52,087 bases of DNA from assembly GCA_013314855.1 (NCBI GenBank), contig JABUEW010000001.1, forward strand, positions 88,377 through 140,463, in the 5' to 3' direction. This document shows positions 40,197 to 49,802 of this stretch, in pieces (position 1 is the first letter of the stretch; each line of letters starts with the position of its first letter). Origin of the DNA: Bacillota bacterium (GTDB lineage Bacteria; Bacillota; Clostridia; Acetivibrionales; DUMC01). A model generated the notes under the pieces. That model saw only the letters and a list, made by a program, of their open reading frames with translations. It had not been told where the DNA came from and ran no database searches. Position numbers and translations under genes: made by a program.

Positions 40197-41861
40197 TTAG
40201 AAGCAGCTACCTCCGATAAATTCCCTTAGTATAGAATTGTTAGGTATTTCATATATATCAGTAATTGGAAGAAAATAGCTTAAGAACTCTTTTAATCTTT
40301 TTGCTTCAGAATATTCAGGGTAAGAGTCGTCAATTTTAGACAGTAATGGTTCGGCAAAAATTTTTAGCACGCCATGTTCGTATTTTAAGGAAGAATTAAA
40401 CATAACATCTGCTTCTTCCTGAAAAGGAAATATATTTCTCTCTTCTCCACGTCTTACAGAAGGCCATCTTTTGATAGTTTCTACAGCACTGCTTCCCCTA
40501 AACTTATGGTCTCTTACTATTCTTCTTATTAGCCTTGTATCTGTAGTAGGCACCCGGTTATGGTCATCAATATTCATTGATGTAATAGCGCTTATATAAA
40601 TTTTGAATTTATTTTCCCGGGATATGGGTGCGGTCAATTTCTCATTAAGGGCATGAATTCCTTCAATAACCAACACCTGGTCTTCTTCCATCCTGACTTT
40701 TCTTCCCACAGGTTCTCTTCTACCAAGAGGGAAATTATATATGGGTACTTCAACTTCAATACCGTTTAGCATTTTTATTAAATGGTCATTAAATAAATCA
40801 ATATCAACAGCTTCCAAAGCCTCAAAATCCAACTCCCCGTTTTCATCCAGGGGTGTTTTGTCCCTATCAACAAAATAGTCGTCCAAGCCGATTATAACAG
40901 GTCTTACTCCGTTTACCCTGAGCTGTATAGCCAGTCTGTTGGAAAAGGTAGTCTTGCCTGACGAAGACGGTCCCGCAATTAGTACAACTTTTTTCATATG
41001 GTTACTTCCGGTAATCATGTCTGCTATTTCGGCTATTTTTTTCTCATGGAGTGCCTCGGATATTCTTATAATATCTCTTATTTTACTGTTTTTAACAACA
41101 TCATTAAGGGCACCGACACTCTCAACTCCCAATATCCGTCCCCATTTCCTGTTTTCGTTGAATATTGTAAACAGTTTTTTTTGTTCCTTAAACTCCGGTA
41201 ACACATTAGGCTGGGTTTTGTCAGGGAAAAGGAGAACGACGCCCGGTGGATAATATATTAAATCAAATAAGCCGGTATAGCCTGTATCCGGGGCCATATA
41301 GCCATAAAAATACCCCTCAAAGCCATCACAGCTATAAATAGTTACATGTGGCTTCTGCCTGTCTTCTATCAAGTGGAGTCTATCAATCCTCCCGTTTTCC
41401 TTTAATATTTCCCTGGCATCCTCAATAGGCACAACCAGTTTTCTGAAAGGCATACGGGCGTTTATAATCTCTCTCATCCTTTCTTTGATAAGCCCTACAT
41501 CATTCTCTTTCAGTTCTTCATCTCCCTTTATTTCAAAATATAACCCCTTACTTATGGAATGGTTGATTATTACCTTTCTTTCAGGGTAAATGTCATTTAC
41601 TGCTTTAATTAGTATAAAAGTAAGGGTTCTTCTGTAAATACGCATGCCGTCATCAGTAGTAAGGTCAATAAACTCAACTTTACAATCACCTTTCAGCCGA
41701 TAGCTCAATTCTTTTATATCGTTGTTTACTTTTGCAGCAATTATGGTAGAAGTATAATTCTTTTGGAATTCTTTACTCAACTCCAGCAGTGAGATGCCTT
41801 GGGCAACCTTTTTACTGCTACCGTCAACAAAAGTAATAGTGATTGTTGTTTCTTTTTTCAT
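40197..41861 (-). CDS. TGS-domain nucleoside kinase (uridine kinase-like)
   Basis: A 554-residue fusion. An N-terminal TGS domain (~1-65) and a threonyl-tRNA-synthetase-like second domain (~66-280, with NHSISKGLYFEI and CDGFEGYFYGYMAPDTGY) precede a phosphoribulokinase/uridine kinase domain. The P-loop GPSSSGKTTF is at ~297-306, and IGLDDYFVDRDKTP and VLVIEGIHALNEKL follow. It probably phosphorylates uridine or another nucleoside; the N-terminal parts suggest sensing or RNA-related control, unproven. TGGAGG precedes the ATG. It is 38 bases upstream of xylB, so co-transcription is possible. Confidence 0.9.
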   Translation of the reverse strand: MKKETTITITFVDGSSKKVAQGISLLELSKEFQKNYTSTIIAAKVNNDIKELSYRLKGDCKVEFIDLTTDDGMRIYRRTLTFILIKAVNDIYPERKVIINHSISKGLYFEIKGDEELKENDVGLIKERMREIINARMPFRKLVVPIEDAREILKENGRIDRLHLIEDRQKPHVTIYSCDGFEGYFYGYMAPDTGYTGLFDLIYYPPGVVLLFPDKTQPNVLPEFKEQKKLFTIFNENRKWGRILGVESVGALNDVVKNSKIRDIIRISEALHEKKIAEIADMITGSNHMKKVVLIAGPSSSGKTTFSNRLAIQLRVNGVRPVIIGLDDYFVDRDKTPLDENGELDFEALEAVDIDLFNDHLIKMLNGIEVEVPIYNFPLGRREPVGRKVRMEEDQVLVIEGIHALNEKLTAPISRENKFKIYISAITSMNIDDHNRVPTTDTRLIRRIVRDHKFRGSSAVETIKRWPSVRRGEERNIFPFQEEADVMFNSSLKYEHGVLKIFAEPLLSKIDDSYPEYSEAKRLKEFLSYFLPITDIYEIPNNSILREFIGGSCF

Positions 41862-41908
41862 AAATATGCACCTCCATATGCAGAGTTGGTTTTGGGAAGA
41901 GGTTAATG

Positions 41909-41937
41909 AAAGCCCGATATTCTTACTATCGGGCTTT
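41909..41937. terminator. Terminator between yqeY and the nucleoside kinase gene
   Basis: AAAGCCCGATA pairs perfectly with TATCGGGCTTT around a 7-base loop. T-runs are short on both sides. Confidence 0.75.
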
Positions 41938-41975
41938 TAATTACATTCTTTTTGTAAGTTCGCTTAAGTTTTTAC

Positions 41976-42419
41976 CTATACTAGCAGCCTTTTCACTATC
42001 TGGTTCACAAGTCTACCGTCTGCCCTTCCTTTAATTTTTGGCATAACAGCCTGCATTACTTTACCTATATCTTTTGCCGATCTCGCTCCGGTATCCTGAA
42101 CGGCTTGTTTGATAATGCCTTCAAGTTGTTCTTCTGTTAATTGTTCAGGTAAATACTGCGTTAAAATTTCAATCTCTCTTTTTAACTTTTCTATTAAATC
42201 ATGCCTTCCGCTATTTTCGTATTCAGGTAAAACATCTTTCTTCTGTCTTATTTGCTTTGCTATTACCTCAATAATACCATCATCGTCGAGGGTGACTTTT
42301 TGGTCTTTTTCAACCTGAAGCACTGCAGACCTTACCATTTGGACAGCATCTTTCCGCACGGTATCCTTATCTTTTATTGCAGTTTTAAAATCTTCCAATA
42401 ATTTCTCCTTAAGGGACAT
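41976..42419 (-). CDS. yqeY: GatB/YqeY-domain protein
   Basis: A 147-residue helical protein of the YqeY family, related to the tail domain of the GatB amidotransferase subunit. Family segments are MSLKEKLLEDFKTAIKDKD (core LLEDFKTAIKDKD), EIEILTQYLPEQLTEEQLEGII and AKDIGKVMQAVMPKIKGRADGRLVNQIVK. It may bind tRNA, but its role is not established. It follows rpsU by 13 bases, a conserved firmicute pair, with AAGGAGG before the ATG. Confidence 0.95.
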   Translation of the reverse strand: MSLKEKLLEDFKTAIKDKDTVRKDAVQMVRSAVLQVEKDQKVTLDDDGIIEVIAKQIRQKKDVLPEYENSGRHDLIEKLKREIEILTQYLPEQLTEEQLEGIIKQAVQDTGARSAKDIGKVMQAVMPKIKGRADGRLVNQIVKRLLV

Positions 42420-42432
42420 ATTTGATGCCTCC

Positions 42433-42609
42433 TTATCTGTATTTCCTTTTTCTTGCAGCTTCAGATTTCTTTTTTTTCCTTACACTTGGTTTCTCATAGT
42501 GTTCCCTTTTTCTTACTTCGGCCAATACTCCAGCTTTGGCACATTGCCTCTTGAACCTCTTTAGGGCACTATCAAGTGATTCATTTTCTCTAACCCTTAC
42601 TTCAGACAC
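42433..42609 (-). CDS. rpsU: 30S ribosomal protein S21
   Basis: A 58-residue basic protein found by direct translation of the gap. It starts with GTG and reads [19 protein letters not shown] and ends [19 protein letters not shown], the whole S21 pattern including the Arg/Lys-rich tail. GAGGGAGGG lies before the GTG. S21 joins the small subunit near the anti-Shine-Dalgarno region. The yqeY gene follows by 13 bases. Such short genes are easily missed by length cut-offs. Confidence 0.96.
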   Translation of the reverse strand: MSEVRVRENESLDSALKRFKRQCAKAGVLAEVRKREHYEKPSVRKKKKSEAARKRKYR

Positions 42610-42819
42610 GTATTTCCCTCCCTCCGATGATGTGAATTGTGCTGAATTTATACTGTTTTTTATGCTATAATTATTATTTCAAACATTGCATAGCACAGTT
42701 TTATTATATCTTATTTTAGAAATCAAAGTCAATAACGCATGGATACATATTTTATTTTAATATATTTTTTGTATTATTTCTCCATAATTATTTCCAAGTC
42801 CTAAGGCTTACTTACATTC

Positions 42820-43164
42820 TTATATTATTTTGGGTCCAAGGGTTACTCCACCTATCAAATGGTAATGTAGATGTTGCACAGTTTGACCTGCATCAGCACC
42901 GCAATTATTTACAAGCCGGTATCCTTTTTCATAAATACCCATTTTCTTTGCCACTTCATTGACCGCAAGGTGGATATCCATGAGAATATTTGCATTACTG
43001 CTGTTAATATCCTTCATACTGGCAATATGGATTTTTGGGACTATTAATACATGTACCGGAGCAACAGGCTGAATGTCTTTAAATGCAATCACCTTATCAT
43101 CTTCATATACAATTTGCGAAGGTATTTCCTTATTAATTATTTTACAAAAAATACAATCTGCCAT
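42820..43164 (-). CDS. hinT: HIT-family nucleotide hydrolase
   Basis: A 114-residue HIT-domain protein, likely hydrolysing AMP-linked phosphoramidates. The start motif DCIFCKIINKEIPSQIVYEDD (core CIFCKIINKEIPS) and the catalytic triad QTVQHLHYHLIGG (HxHxH, ~96-102) are intact. Length is typical of HinT. GGGAGG precedes the ATG. It lies between alaS and rpsU on the same strand, with ~210 bases to rpsU, so rpsU probably has its own promoter. Confidence 0.95.
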   Translation of the reverse strand: MADCIFCKIINKEIPSQIVYEDDKVIAFKDIQPVAPVHVLIVPKIHIASMKDINSSNANILMDIHLAVNEVAKKMGIYEKGYRLVNNCGADAGQTVQHLHYHLIGGVTLGPKII

Positions 43165-43259
43165 AAAATAAAACCTCCCTAATATTCCGGATATTTACTA
43201 ACCCGGTTTGTTGTCGCTTGCATCCTTATAAGCAATTATTACAAGCACAAAAAGTCTAA

Positions 43260-45902
43260 CTATTGCACAAGTTGGCTTTTAATTACTTCAACCGCTTGTT
43301 GCAATGCTTCATCAATTCTTGACGAGTCCCTCCCCCCTGCTTGCGCCATATCCGGTCTTCCGCCGCCTCCACCCCCGATGATTTCAGCAGTCTTTTTTAT
43401 AAGATCTCCCGAGTGAATGCCTTTTTTAACAGCATTCTTTGTAGCAGCAGCAACAAAATTCACTTTTCCATTATAGTCTGACGCAAGGATAATAATCCCA
43501 TCTGTAAACCGGCCTTTCAGGATATCAGCCGTATTTCTTAAAGCCTCCATATCCATTCCGCTAAACTTTGCTGTAACAACACTTGTACCATTTATTACCA
43601 ATGCATCTGATATTATTTCATCAATCCTGGACATGACAAGCTTAACCTTTAACTGTTCAATTTCCTTATATGCATTTTTGACCTCAGCCATAAGATTCTC
43701 AACTTTCTTTACCGAATCCTGGGGTGTTGTTTTCAGCGCTTCTGCAATGCTGTCTAAAAGTGCCTCTCTTTCCCTATAATATTTTAATGCATAATGGCCG
43801 CTTGCTGCTTCAATCCTCCTTGTACCTGCAGCGATTCCCGTCTCGCTCAATATCTTGACCAATCCAATTTTAGCAGTGGATTTCATATGGGTACCACCAC
43901 AAAGCTCCATGCTATAGTCCCCTATTTTTACTACGCGGACCCTCTCTCCATACTTCTCTCCGAACAGAGCCATAGCCCCAAGGTTTTTTGCTTCATCAAG
44001 CCCCATTTCTTCCACATAAACAGGCATATCCTCCAGGATCTTTAAGTTCACTTCATCCTCTATGCGCTTCAACTCATCTTCTGAAACAGGCTCGAAATGT
44101 GTAAAGTCAAATCTCAACCTTTCAGCTTCAACCAGGGAGCCTGCCTGTGCAACATGCTCACCCAGTATATTGCGGAGGGCTTTGTGTATTAAATGAGTTG
44201 CTGTATGGTTTCTGGCAATTGACTCTCTTCTTGCAACATCAATTCTTGTCTCTCCCCTTTGCCCTTTTTCAACATATCCTCTCACAACTTTGCCATAGTG
44301 AAGATATATTCCATCCGTCGTTTTTTTACAATCCTCAACCCTAAGCAGCCCCGTTTCCGTTTCAATAAAACCGGTGTCTCCTGTCTGTCCGCCGCTTTCT
44401 GCATAAAAAGACGTCTTGTTAAGTATAATTGTTGCGCTCTCACCCTCGAAAACCATCTCTACCGGCTCATCATTTTTAAGTATATACAGTATTTCAGCTT
44501 CGCAATTAAAATACTCATAACCACAGAACCTGCTTTCAAAAGTCCTGTCAATTTTAAGGGACAGTCCCTGTCCCCATGCCGAACCTTCTTTCTTCTTCAG
44601 GGCTTCACGTGCTTTAGCTTTTTGGGCTTCCATTTCTTTTTCAAATCCTTCTTCATCAATTACAAGCCCATTTTCTTCGGCAATTTCCCTGGTCAAATCC
44701 AACGGAAAACCATATGTGTCATGAAGCTTGAATACAAGCTCTCCTGGTATCACCTTTTCGTTGCTTTTCATCATGTCCTCAATATAATCACCAAGAATTG
44801 ACAATCCCTGGTCTATGGTGAAGTTAAACTTTTCTTCTTCTACCCTGGCCACCTTCTTGATGTATTCCCGTTTTTCACCGAGCTCAGGATATGCACCTTT
44901 CGACTCCATAACGACAATATCTACTAAATCGGTCAGGAAAGGCTTTTCTAAGCCAAGGAGCTTTCCATGCCTTGCTGCCCTTCTTAACAGCCTTCTTAAA
45001 ACATAACCCCTACCTTCGTTTGACGGAAGAATTCCGTCGGATATCATCATGGTTATGCTGCGTATATGGTCCGTAATTACCCGTATTGAAACATCAGTCT
45101 TATAGTTTTTGCCATATTCCGTCCCCGCCACTTTACATACTGAATCTAATATGTTCCTTATAGTGTCTACTTCAAACAGGCTATCCACATCCTGCATTAT
45201 ACAGGCAAGCCTCTCAAGGCCCATACCTGTGTCAATGTTCTTTTTTTGTAGAAGCGTATATGAACCGTCTTCTTCTTTGTTGAACTGGGTAAATACAAGG
45301 TTCCAAAACTCTATATACCTGTCACAATCACATCCTACTTTACAATCAGGTTTACCGCACCCCTTTTCAGGTCCTCTGTCAAAATATATCTCTGAGCAGG
45401 GACCACATGGACCTGTGCCGTGTTCCCAAAAATTATCCTCCTTGCCCATCCTCACAATTCTTTCGGCAGGAAGCCCGATATCTTTGTTCCATATTTCAAA
45501 AGCCTCGTCATCATCAACATAAATTGAAACCCAAAGCCTTTCTCTTGGCATTTTCAAAACCTGGGTTACAAACTCCCATGCCCATGAAATGGCTTCTTTT
45601 TTGAAGTAATCACCAAAAGAAAAGTTACCAAGCATTTCGAAGTAAGTGCCATGCCTTGCTGTCTTTCCCACCCGCTCAATATCAGCAGTCCTTATACATT
45701 TTTGGCAGGTGGTAACCCTATTGCGCGGCGGTTTTAATTCACCGGTAAAATATGGCTTCAACGGGGTCATACCTGCGTTTATCAACAGTATGCTCGGGTC
45801 ATTTTCAGGGATAAGGGAAAAACTTGGCAGCCTGAGGTGGCCTTTGCTTTCAAAGAAATTTAAATATTCTTCTCTCAGTTCATTTAATCCAATACTTTGC
45901 AT
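43260..45902 (-). CDS. alaS: Alanyl-tRNA synthetase
   Basis: An 880-residue class II synthetase that charges tRNA-Ala. It begins SIGLNELREEYLNFFESKGH. The editing domain shows ARNHTATHLIHKAL (HxxxH, zinc) and MELCGGTHMKST. The C-terminal glycine-rich IGGGGGGRPDMAQAGG identifies the C-Ala domain. The frame is open to 45968, but the first 22 codons encode an unrelated Leu-rich stretch. The ATG at 45902 fits the family start, with GAGG at 9 bases. No T-box leader was seen in the ~110 bases before it. It follows the AI-2E family gene. Confidence 0.97.
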   Translation of the reverse strand: MQSIGLNELREEYLNFFESKGHLRLPSFSLIPENDPSILLINAGMTPLKPYFTGELKPPRNRVTTCQKCIRTADIERVGKTARHGTYFEMLGNFSFGDYFKKEAISWAWEFVTQVLKMPRERLWVSIYVDDDEAFEIWNKDIGLPAERIVRMGKEDNFWEHGTGPCGPCSEIYFDRGPEKGCGKPDCKVGCDCDRYIEFWNLVFTQFNKEEDGSYTLLQKKNIDTGMGLERLACIMQDVDSLFEVDTIRNILDSVCKVAGTEYGKNYKTDVSIRVITDHIRSITMMISDGILPSNEGRGYVLRRLLRRAARHGKLLGLEKPFLTDLVDIVVMESKGAYPELGEKREYIKKVARVEEEKFNFTIDQGLSILGDYIEDMMKSNEKVIPGELVFKLHDTYGFPLDLTREIAEENGLVIDEEGFEKEMEAQKAKAREALKKKEGSAWGQGLSLKIDRTFESRFCGYEYFNCEAEILYILKNDEPVEMVFEGESATIILNKTSFYAESGGQTGDTGFIETETGLLRVEDCKKTTDGIYLHYGKVVRGYVEKGQRGETRIDVARRESIARNHTATHLIHKALRNILGEHVAQAGSLVEAERLRFDFTHFEPVSEDELKRIEDEVNLKILEDMPVYVEEMGLDEAKNLGAMALFGEKYGERVRVVKIGDYSMELCGGTHMKSTAKIGLVKILSETGIAAGTRRIEAASGHYALKYYREREALLDSIAEALKTTPQDSVKKVENLMAEVKNAYKEIEQLKVKLVMSRIDEIISDALVINGTSVVTAKFSGMDMEALRNTADILKGRFTDGIIILASDYNGKVNFVAAATKNAVKKGIHSGDLIKKTAEIIGGGGGGRPDMAQAGGRDSSRIDEALQQAVEVIKSQLVQ

Positions 45903-46013
45903 TATCAAAAACCTCGCATTAGTAAACTTAACTTTAGTGCTTAACAATAATAACAATAAGTTTAACAATAATATATATTAGTGTAAATTTTGTGTCAAGA
46001 GTGGGTTGCGTTA

Positions 46014-47063
46014 TCACACCAACGTTTCAATAGCTCTTCTCACTATAATCCTCAGTATAGCTGTCGCAGGTACTGCAACAAGCATCCCGGTAATACCAAA
46101 AAACTCCCCCCCAATAAGGACAGCCATTATTGTAGCTACAGGGTGGAGTCCAACCCTCCCCTCAACAATTTTTGGGGTGATTATAACATTATCAATTTGC
46201 TGTACTGCAACAAACAAAATTACCGTCCATACTGCTTTTAACGGCGAATCAACCAGTGCTATCGCTACTGCCGGAATTGCCCCTATTATTGGTCCGAAAT
46301 AGGGTATTACATTTGCAATTCCACCAATCAAGCCCAATACCAATGGATATTTTACCTTTAACAGTATTAGTCCGACAACTTCCATAAACCCTATGATCAG
46401 TGCCGTTAGAAGCTGTCCCTGGATAAAGTTTAACAACACAAAATGAATTTCCTTTCCTGTTAACGCTATGCCTTTCCTCCACTTTTTAGGAATAAGTGAA
46501 AGAACTATAGATTTAAAGAGGTCTGAGTCCTTAATAAAGTAGTAGGCAATAACCATTGCCAAAAGAATATCGAATATTACTGTCAGCGTATCTACCAGTC
46601 CTGCCAGGGCTTTCTTTAAATTGCCAACAATATAGTTTTGGATCACTTCCGTACCTGTATCGATTTCTTTAAACATCACTTCCTTTATTTCATCAGGCAA
46701 CCTGCTCTTCCGAACAGAAGAAATTATATTGTTGAATAGTTTTTGGTATTCAGAGATTATATCAGGTAATGCGTTTATAAGTTGTTTTGTATTGTCTATT
46801 AATTCAGGAACAATAAAAACAATAATAACTGCAGAAACCAGAAGTATACCCGAATATACAAGTATTATCCCTGTTGTACGCGGTATTTTCTTTTCTTCCA
46901 GCTTTATAACCAAGGGATGCACAAGGTACGAAATTACTATTGCTAGGAAAAATGGACTTATGATCCGTCCGATTTTTCTCCTGTAGTTATAAACAAACAG
47001 TAACACCAATATTAAAATAATTAATAGAATTGCAAGAAACAACAACTTCCTTTTTGACAACAT
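46014..47063 (-). CDS. AI-2E family transporter (PerM/YtvI-like)
   Basis: A 349-residue membrane protein with about seven to eight transmembrane segments: one N-terminal (~5-25), a second ~33-52, a third ~62-85, then a cytoplasmic or extracytoplasmic region, and a C-terminal cluster. The family signature GGIANVIPYFGPIIGAIPAVAIAL (core NVIPYFGPIIGAIPA) and DNVIITPKIVEGRVGLHPV are clear. Members move small solutes or act in Na+/H+ exchange; substrate unknown. It precedes alaS, a common clostridial arrangement. AGGTG precedes the ATG. Confidence 0.92.
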   Translation of the reverse strand: MLSKRKLLFLAILLIILILVLLFVYNYRRKIGRIISPFFLAIVISYLVHPLVIKLEEKKIPRTTGIILVYSGILLVSAVIIVFIVPELIDNTKQLINALPDIISEYQKLFNNIISSVRKSRLPDEIKEVMFKEIDTGTEVIQNYIVGNLKKALAGLVDTLTVIFDILLAMVIAYYFIKDSDLFKSIVLSLIPKKWRKGIALTGKEIHFVLLNFIQGQLLTALIIGFMEVVGLILLKVKYPLVLGLIGGIANVIPYFGPIIGAIPAVAIALVDSPLKAVWTVILFVAVQQIDNVIITPKIVEGRVGLHPVATIMAVLIGGEFFGITGMLVAVPATAILRIIVRRAIETLV

Positions 47064-47093
47064 GTCATTTCACCTAATAATCATAATAATATT

Positions 47094-47124
47094 AAAGACT
47101 GGATATATATGAAATCCAGTCTTT
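47094..47124. terminator. Hairpin between the YtxH-like and AI-2E family genes
   Basis: AAAGACTGGAT pairs perfectly with ATCCAGTCTTT around a 9-base loop. The T-run after it is weak, so partial termination is likely. Confidence 0.65.
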
Positions 47125-47170
47125 CTTGAGGATTTGAGAGCAAATTTTATCTCACGATTTAATTGCCAAA

Positions 47171-47350
47171 TTACCTGAAAGCATCCACAACATCACTAAT
47201 AATGTTGCCGGTTCTTCTTAAAAAGTTTCTTCCTGCCCTTATCATTCTTTTCTTATTCCTTCTTTTCATTATATCAGGCTCCATCATCATGCTGATGGAC
47301 GCTCCCAATATACTCCCCACTATTAAACCTTTTGTAAATCCATTTAACAT
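47171..47350 (-). CDS. Small YtxH-like protein
   Basis: A 59-residue protein found by translating the gap between the AI-2E and PRC-barrel genes. The N-terminal ~20 residues form a short glycine-containing hydrophobic helix (MLNGFTKGLIVGSILGASIS). A strongly basic stretch follows (MKRRNKKRMIRAGRNFLRR). This matches the small YtxH-type membrane-anchored proteins often found in this spot. AGGAGG lies 10 bases before the ATG, and codons are ordinary. Function unknown. Confidence 0.8.
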   Translation of the reverse strand: MLNGFTKGLIVGSILGASISMMMEPDIMKRRNKKRMIRAGRNFLRRTGNIISDVVDAFR

Positions 47351-47389
47351 TACTGTATATCCTCCTTTTTATCAAATTTAGTACCAGCA

Positions 47390-47989
47390 CTATGGCAAAT
47401 AAATTTTACTTTCTCCGAATAATTTATTTTTTATTCCCCCACCTGTATCTATTATTTCTTCAACTGCATCATTATCAACTAATAAACCATCTTCTCCAAA
47501 TTCATACTTTCCAATGAGCGGTATTATTTTTCTCCCCTCCATCAGATCTTGAAGTATTCCGTCTGATATCTCAACCCCTTCAATATTTCCCGTCCTATAA
47601 TCAAATAGGACATCCTTCACTACTCCCAGCTCATTTCCCGATTTTGAATAAATTTTTGTGTCTTTTATTTCCTTTAATTGCTCACTGCATCCAATTTTTA
47701 ATGTTTTTTTAGTTTTACTTTTATTATAATTTTTATTACCCTTTTTATAACGGTATTGCTCTATCCTTTTTTCATTTTCTTTATTAATTAGTATTCCATC
47801 ACTACTTATTTCATTAATATCTTCAAGCATTATCAGCCCCGTACCGGATTTACCCTCCATTTTTTCAATTATAACTGCCTTTACTTGTTTTTCTTTACTG
47901 TTATAAACAACATCCTTTACAAAACCAAGTTCTTTTTCGCCAGGTATAACAATTACCGGTAAGCCAATAATTCTTCTGCTCTTTTCCAA
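47390..47989 (-). CDS. Tandem PRC-barrel domain protein
   Basis: A 199-residue protein with two PRC-barrel units. The first has IIGLPVIVIPGEKELGFVKDVVY (~7-29) and the second TKIYSKSGNELGVVKDVLFDYRTGNIEGVEIS (~111-142, core GNELGVVKDVLFD), separated by a Lys-rich linker (YRYKKGNKNYNKSKTKK). PRC barrels bind RNA-processing or photosynthetic partners; here it is the first gene of the PRC/YtxH/AI-2E/alaS run. The start is TTG, 6 bases after GGGGGAT. Confidence 0.87.
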   Translation of the reverse strand: MEKSRRIIGLPVIVIPGEKELGFVKDVVYNSKEKQVKAVIIEKMEGKSGTGLIMLEDINEISSDGILINKENEKRIEQYRYKKGNKNYNKSKTKKTLKIGCSEQLKEIKDTKIYSKSGNELGVVKDVLFDYRTGNIEGVEISDGILQDLMEGRKIIPLIGKYEFGEDGLLVDNDAVEEIIDTGGGIKNKLFGESKIYLP

Positions 47990-48145
47990 TAATATCCCCC
48001 ATAATCAACTTTCTTATTTTAATCATAATTTTTGCCTAAACATAATTTTATTATTTCACATTTTAAAAAATAAATTCATATATTGGATACTTTAATATTC
48101 CTGGTATTTCGGTGTTAAGCAGAATTTAAGTTAAATGGAATTTAT

Positions 48146-48174
48146 TTGACTGGAAGTTAAATTTTCTGTAAAAT
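48146..48174 (+). promoter_or_regulatory. SigmaA-type promoter for the DUF1015 gene
   Basis: -35 TTGACT (48146-48151), 17-base spacer, -10 TAAAAT (48169-48174). A GTCTTTAAAAAGAC palindrome follows at the start of transcription. Confidence 0.75.
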
Positions 48175-48220
48175 GTCTTTAAAAAGACTTCATATTAAAC
48201 TTAAAAGCGAGGTATGATGT

Positions 48221-49591
48221 ATGATAAATTCAGAATTAAATAATAAATTTGAAAGTGTTGGGGTTTTACTTCCTGAAATCTTATTACCCGCAGAAGGGGT
48301 TGATTTATACAAATGGTCAGTGATAGCTTGTGACCAATATACTTCTCAGCCTGAATACTGGGAAAAGGTTGAAAAAACAGTAGGAGACGACCCTTCTACC
48401 TTAAAGCTTATACTTCCTGAAGTTTTCCTTGAAAATAACGATGTTGAGGAAAGAATAAATAAAATAAACATTACAATGAAAAAATACCTCGATGAAGGAA
48501 TATTATGCCCTCAAAAACCCTGTTTTGTATATTTAGACCGGGAAACACCCCGTGTTAAATCCAGGAAAGGCTTACTTCTTGCAATTGATCTTGAAAAGTA
48601 TGACTATAATAAAGGTTCAGAAACCATGGTACGTGCAACAGAAAAAACTGTTATTGAAAGGCTCCCTTCAAGGGTAAAAATCAGGAAAAATGCCATCGTC
48701 GAAATTCCTCATATACAGCTTTTGATTGACGATCCCGGTATGACAGTAATTGAGCCCCTGTCAGAAAGCATTGGAAACTTAAAGAAAATTTATGACTTTG
48801 ATTTGATGATGGGAGGAGGGCATGTAACAGGTTACAGAGTAGATGATTATGAAATAATCAAAAGGATTGTATATTACCTGGAAAAACTTGCTAGTCCCGC
48901 AAATTTTTCTATGAAATATAATACAAGCCCTGAAAAAGGAGTGCTTCTTTTTGCAGTTGGCGATGGCAACCACTCCCTGGCTTCAGCCAAGGTCCATTGG
49001 GAAAATATAAAATCCGTATTGCCTGAGGAACAGCGAATGTCCCATCCCGCCCGTTATGCCATGGCAGAGGTTATTAATATCCACGACAGTGGCTTGATTT
49101 TTGAGCCCATCCACAGGGTTTTGTTTAACGTAAACCATGAGAATTTACTTAATGAAATGCTCCACTATTTTGAGAGTTATTCGAATGTAAGTCTTAAAAC
49201 ATTTGTTTCAATTGAAGATTCCGAAAGGGAGCTGGAATTAATCAAGAAAAGCGCAAAGGGCTGTCACATTATCCCATTTGCTTACAGTAAAGGCCGTGGT
49301 GCCGTTATTATTGAAAAACCACGACATAACCTTGATGCAGGCACTCTGCAGGAATTTCTTGATTATTACATTTCAAAAAATGAGAAAACAAAAATAGATT
49401 ATATTCACGGGGAAAACGTTGTTTCATCAATTGCACAAAAAGAAGGCAATTTCGGCTTTTACCTTCCTCCAATAAATAAACACCGGCTTTTTAAAACGGT
49501 TATTTCCGATGGGACGCTTCCCAGGAAGACTTTTTCCATGGGTGAAGCTGAGGAAAAGAGGTATTACCTTGAGTGCAGGAAGATAATATAA
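48221..49591 (+). CDS. DUF1015-family protein
   Basis: A 456-residue soluble protein of the DUF1015 group. Typical parts are the early YKWSVIACDQYTSQPEYW, the central LFAVGDGNHSLASAKVHW with the GDGNHS motif (~247-252), HPARYAMAEVINIHD and IHRVLF. The family has no settled function; the GDGNHS motif is shared with proteins near serine and phosphonate metabolism genes. GAGGTATGATGT precedes the ATG, and it stands alone on the plus strand with its own promoter. A fluoride-riboswitch-like element points at its 3' end from the opposite strand. Confidence 0.88.
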   Translation: MINSELNNKFESVGVLLPEILLPAEGVDLYKWSVIACDQYTSQPEYWEKVEKTVGDDPSTLKLILPEVFLENNDVEERINKINITMKKYLDEGILCPQKPCFVYLDRETPRVKSRKGLLLAIDLEKYDYNKGSETMVRATEKTVIERLPSRVKIRKNAIVEIPHIQLLIDDPGMTVIEPLSESIGNLKKIYDFDLMMGGGHVTGYRVDDYEIIKRIVYYLEKLASPANFSMKYNTSPEKGVLLFAVGDGNHSLASAKVHWENIKSVLPEEQRMSHPARYAMAEVINIHDSGLIFEPIHRVLFNVNHENLLNEMLHYFESYSNVSLKTFVSIEDSERELELIKKSAKGCHIIPFAYSKGRGAVIIEKPRHNLDAGTLQEFLDYYISKNEKTKIDYIHGENVVSSIAQKEGNFGFYLPPINKHRLFKTVISDGTLPRKTFSMGEAEEKRYYLECRKII

Positions 49592-49687
49592 GAGAAACAT
49601 CTTTTATTTCTGTGCGTTTGGGTCAAATCCCTGGTCAGTCGTAAAAGCTATTATTTCCTTATTTGTACAAAATCTAAGTAAGTGAAA
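49592..49687 (-). pseudogene. Possible 3' remnant of the gene once controlled by the riboswitch
   Basis: Read on the minus strand, one frame gives NKEIIAFTTDQGFDPNAQK then a stop (about 49608-49670), which looks like a protein C-terminus. No start codon, ribosome site or upstream coding part is present. I cannot assign a family. Low confidence. Confidence 0.3.
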
Positions 49688-49732
49688 ATAAAAAACTCCT
49701 GACAAATCCAAATATCAGATTTATCAGGAGCT
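49688..49732 (-). terminator. Expression-platform terminator of the fluoride riboswitch
   Basis: Minus strand: CTCCTGATAAATC pairs with GATTTGTCAGGAG, followed by TTTTTTATTTT. Its first arm overlaps the aptamer's 3' pseudoknot strand, so the two structures exclude each other. Confidence 0.8.
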
Positions 49733-49783
49733 ATTATCTACGACTACTTTCTGCCGTAAGAATTAACGACGAGCTCCATCGTC
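49721..49783 (-). ncRNA. Fluoride riboswitch (crcB motif) aptamer, orphan
   Basis: On the minus strand the RNA begins GACGATGGAGCTCGTC, the crcB-motif start (G-GAUG..GxxCGCC type). GACG pairs with CGUC to form P1. The loop GGAGCU pairs perfectly with AGCUCC near the 3' end as the pseudoknot, and a UUACG/CGUAG helix lies between, before the conserved UAAU. The geometry agrees with the known Thermotoga petrophila aptamer. A consensus promoter sits just upstream and a terminator follows. No crcB, fluc or CLC-F gene is downstream; the next gene (DUF1015) is convergent. Confidence 0.75.
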
Positions 49784-49802
49784 TTATTTAATTTCATAAT
49801 GA

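Noticed and set aside
45903-45968. 22-residue Leu-rich N-terminal extension of AlaS, resembling a signal
   Set aside because: It is absent from the family and arises from AT-rich leader DNA; the ATG at 45902 has a suitable ribosome site.
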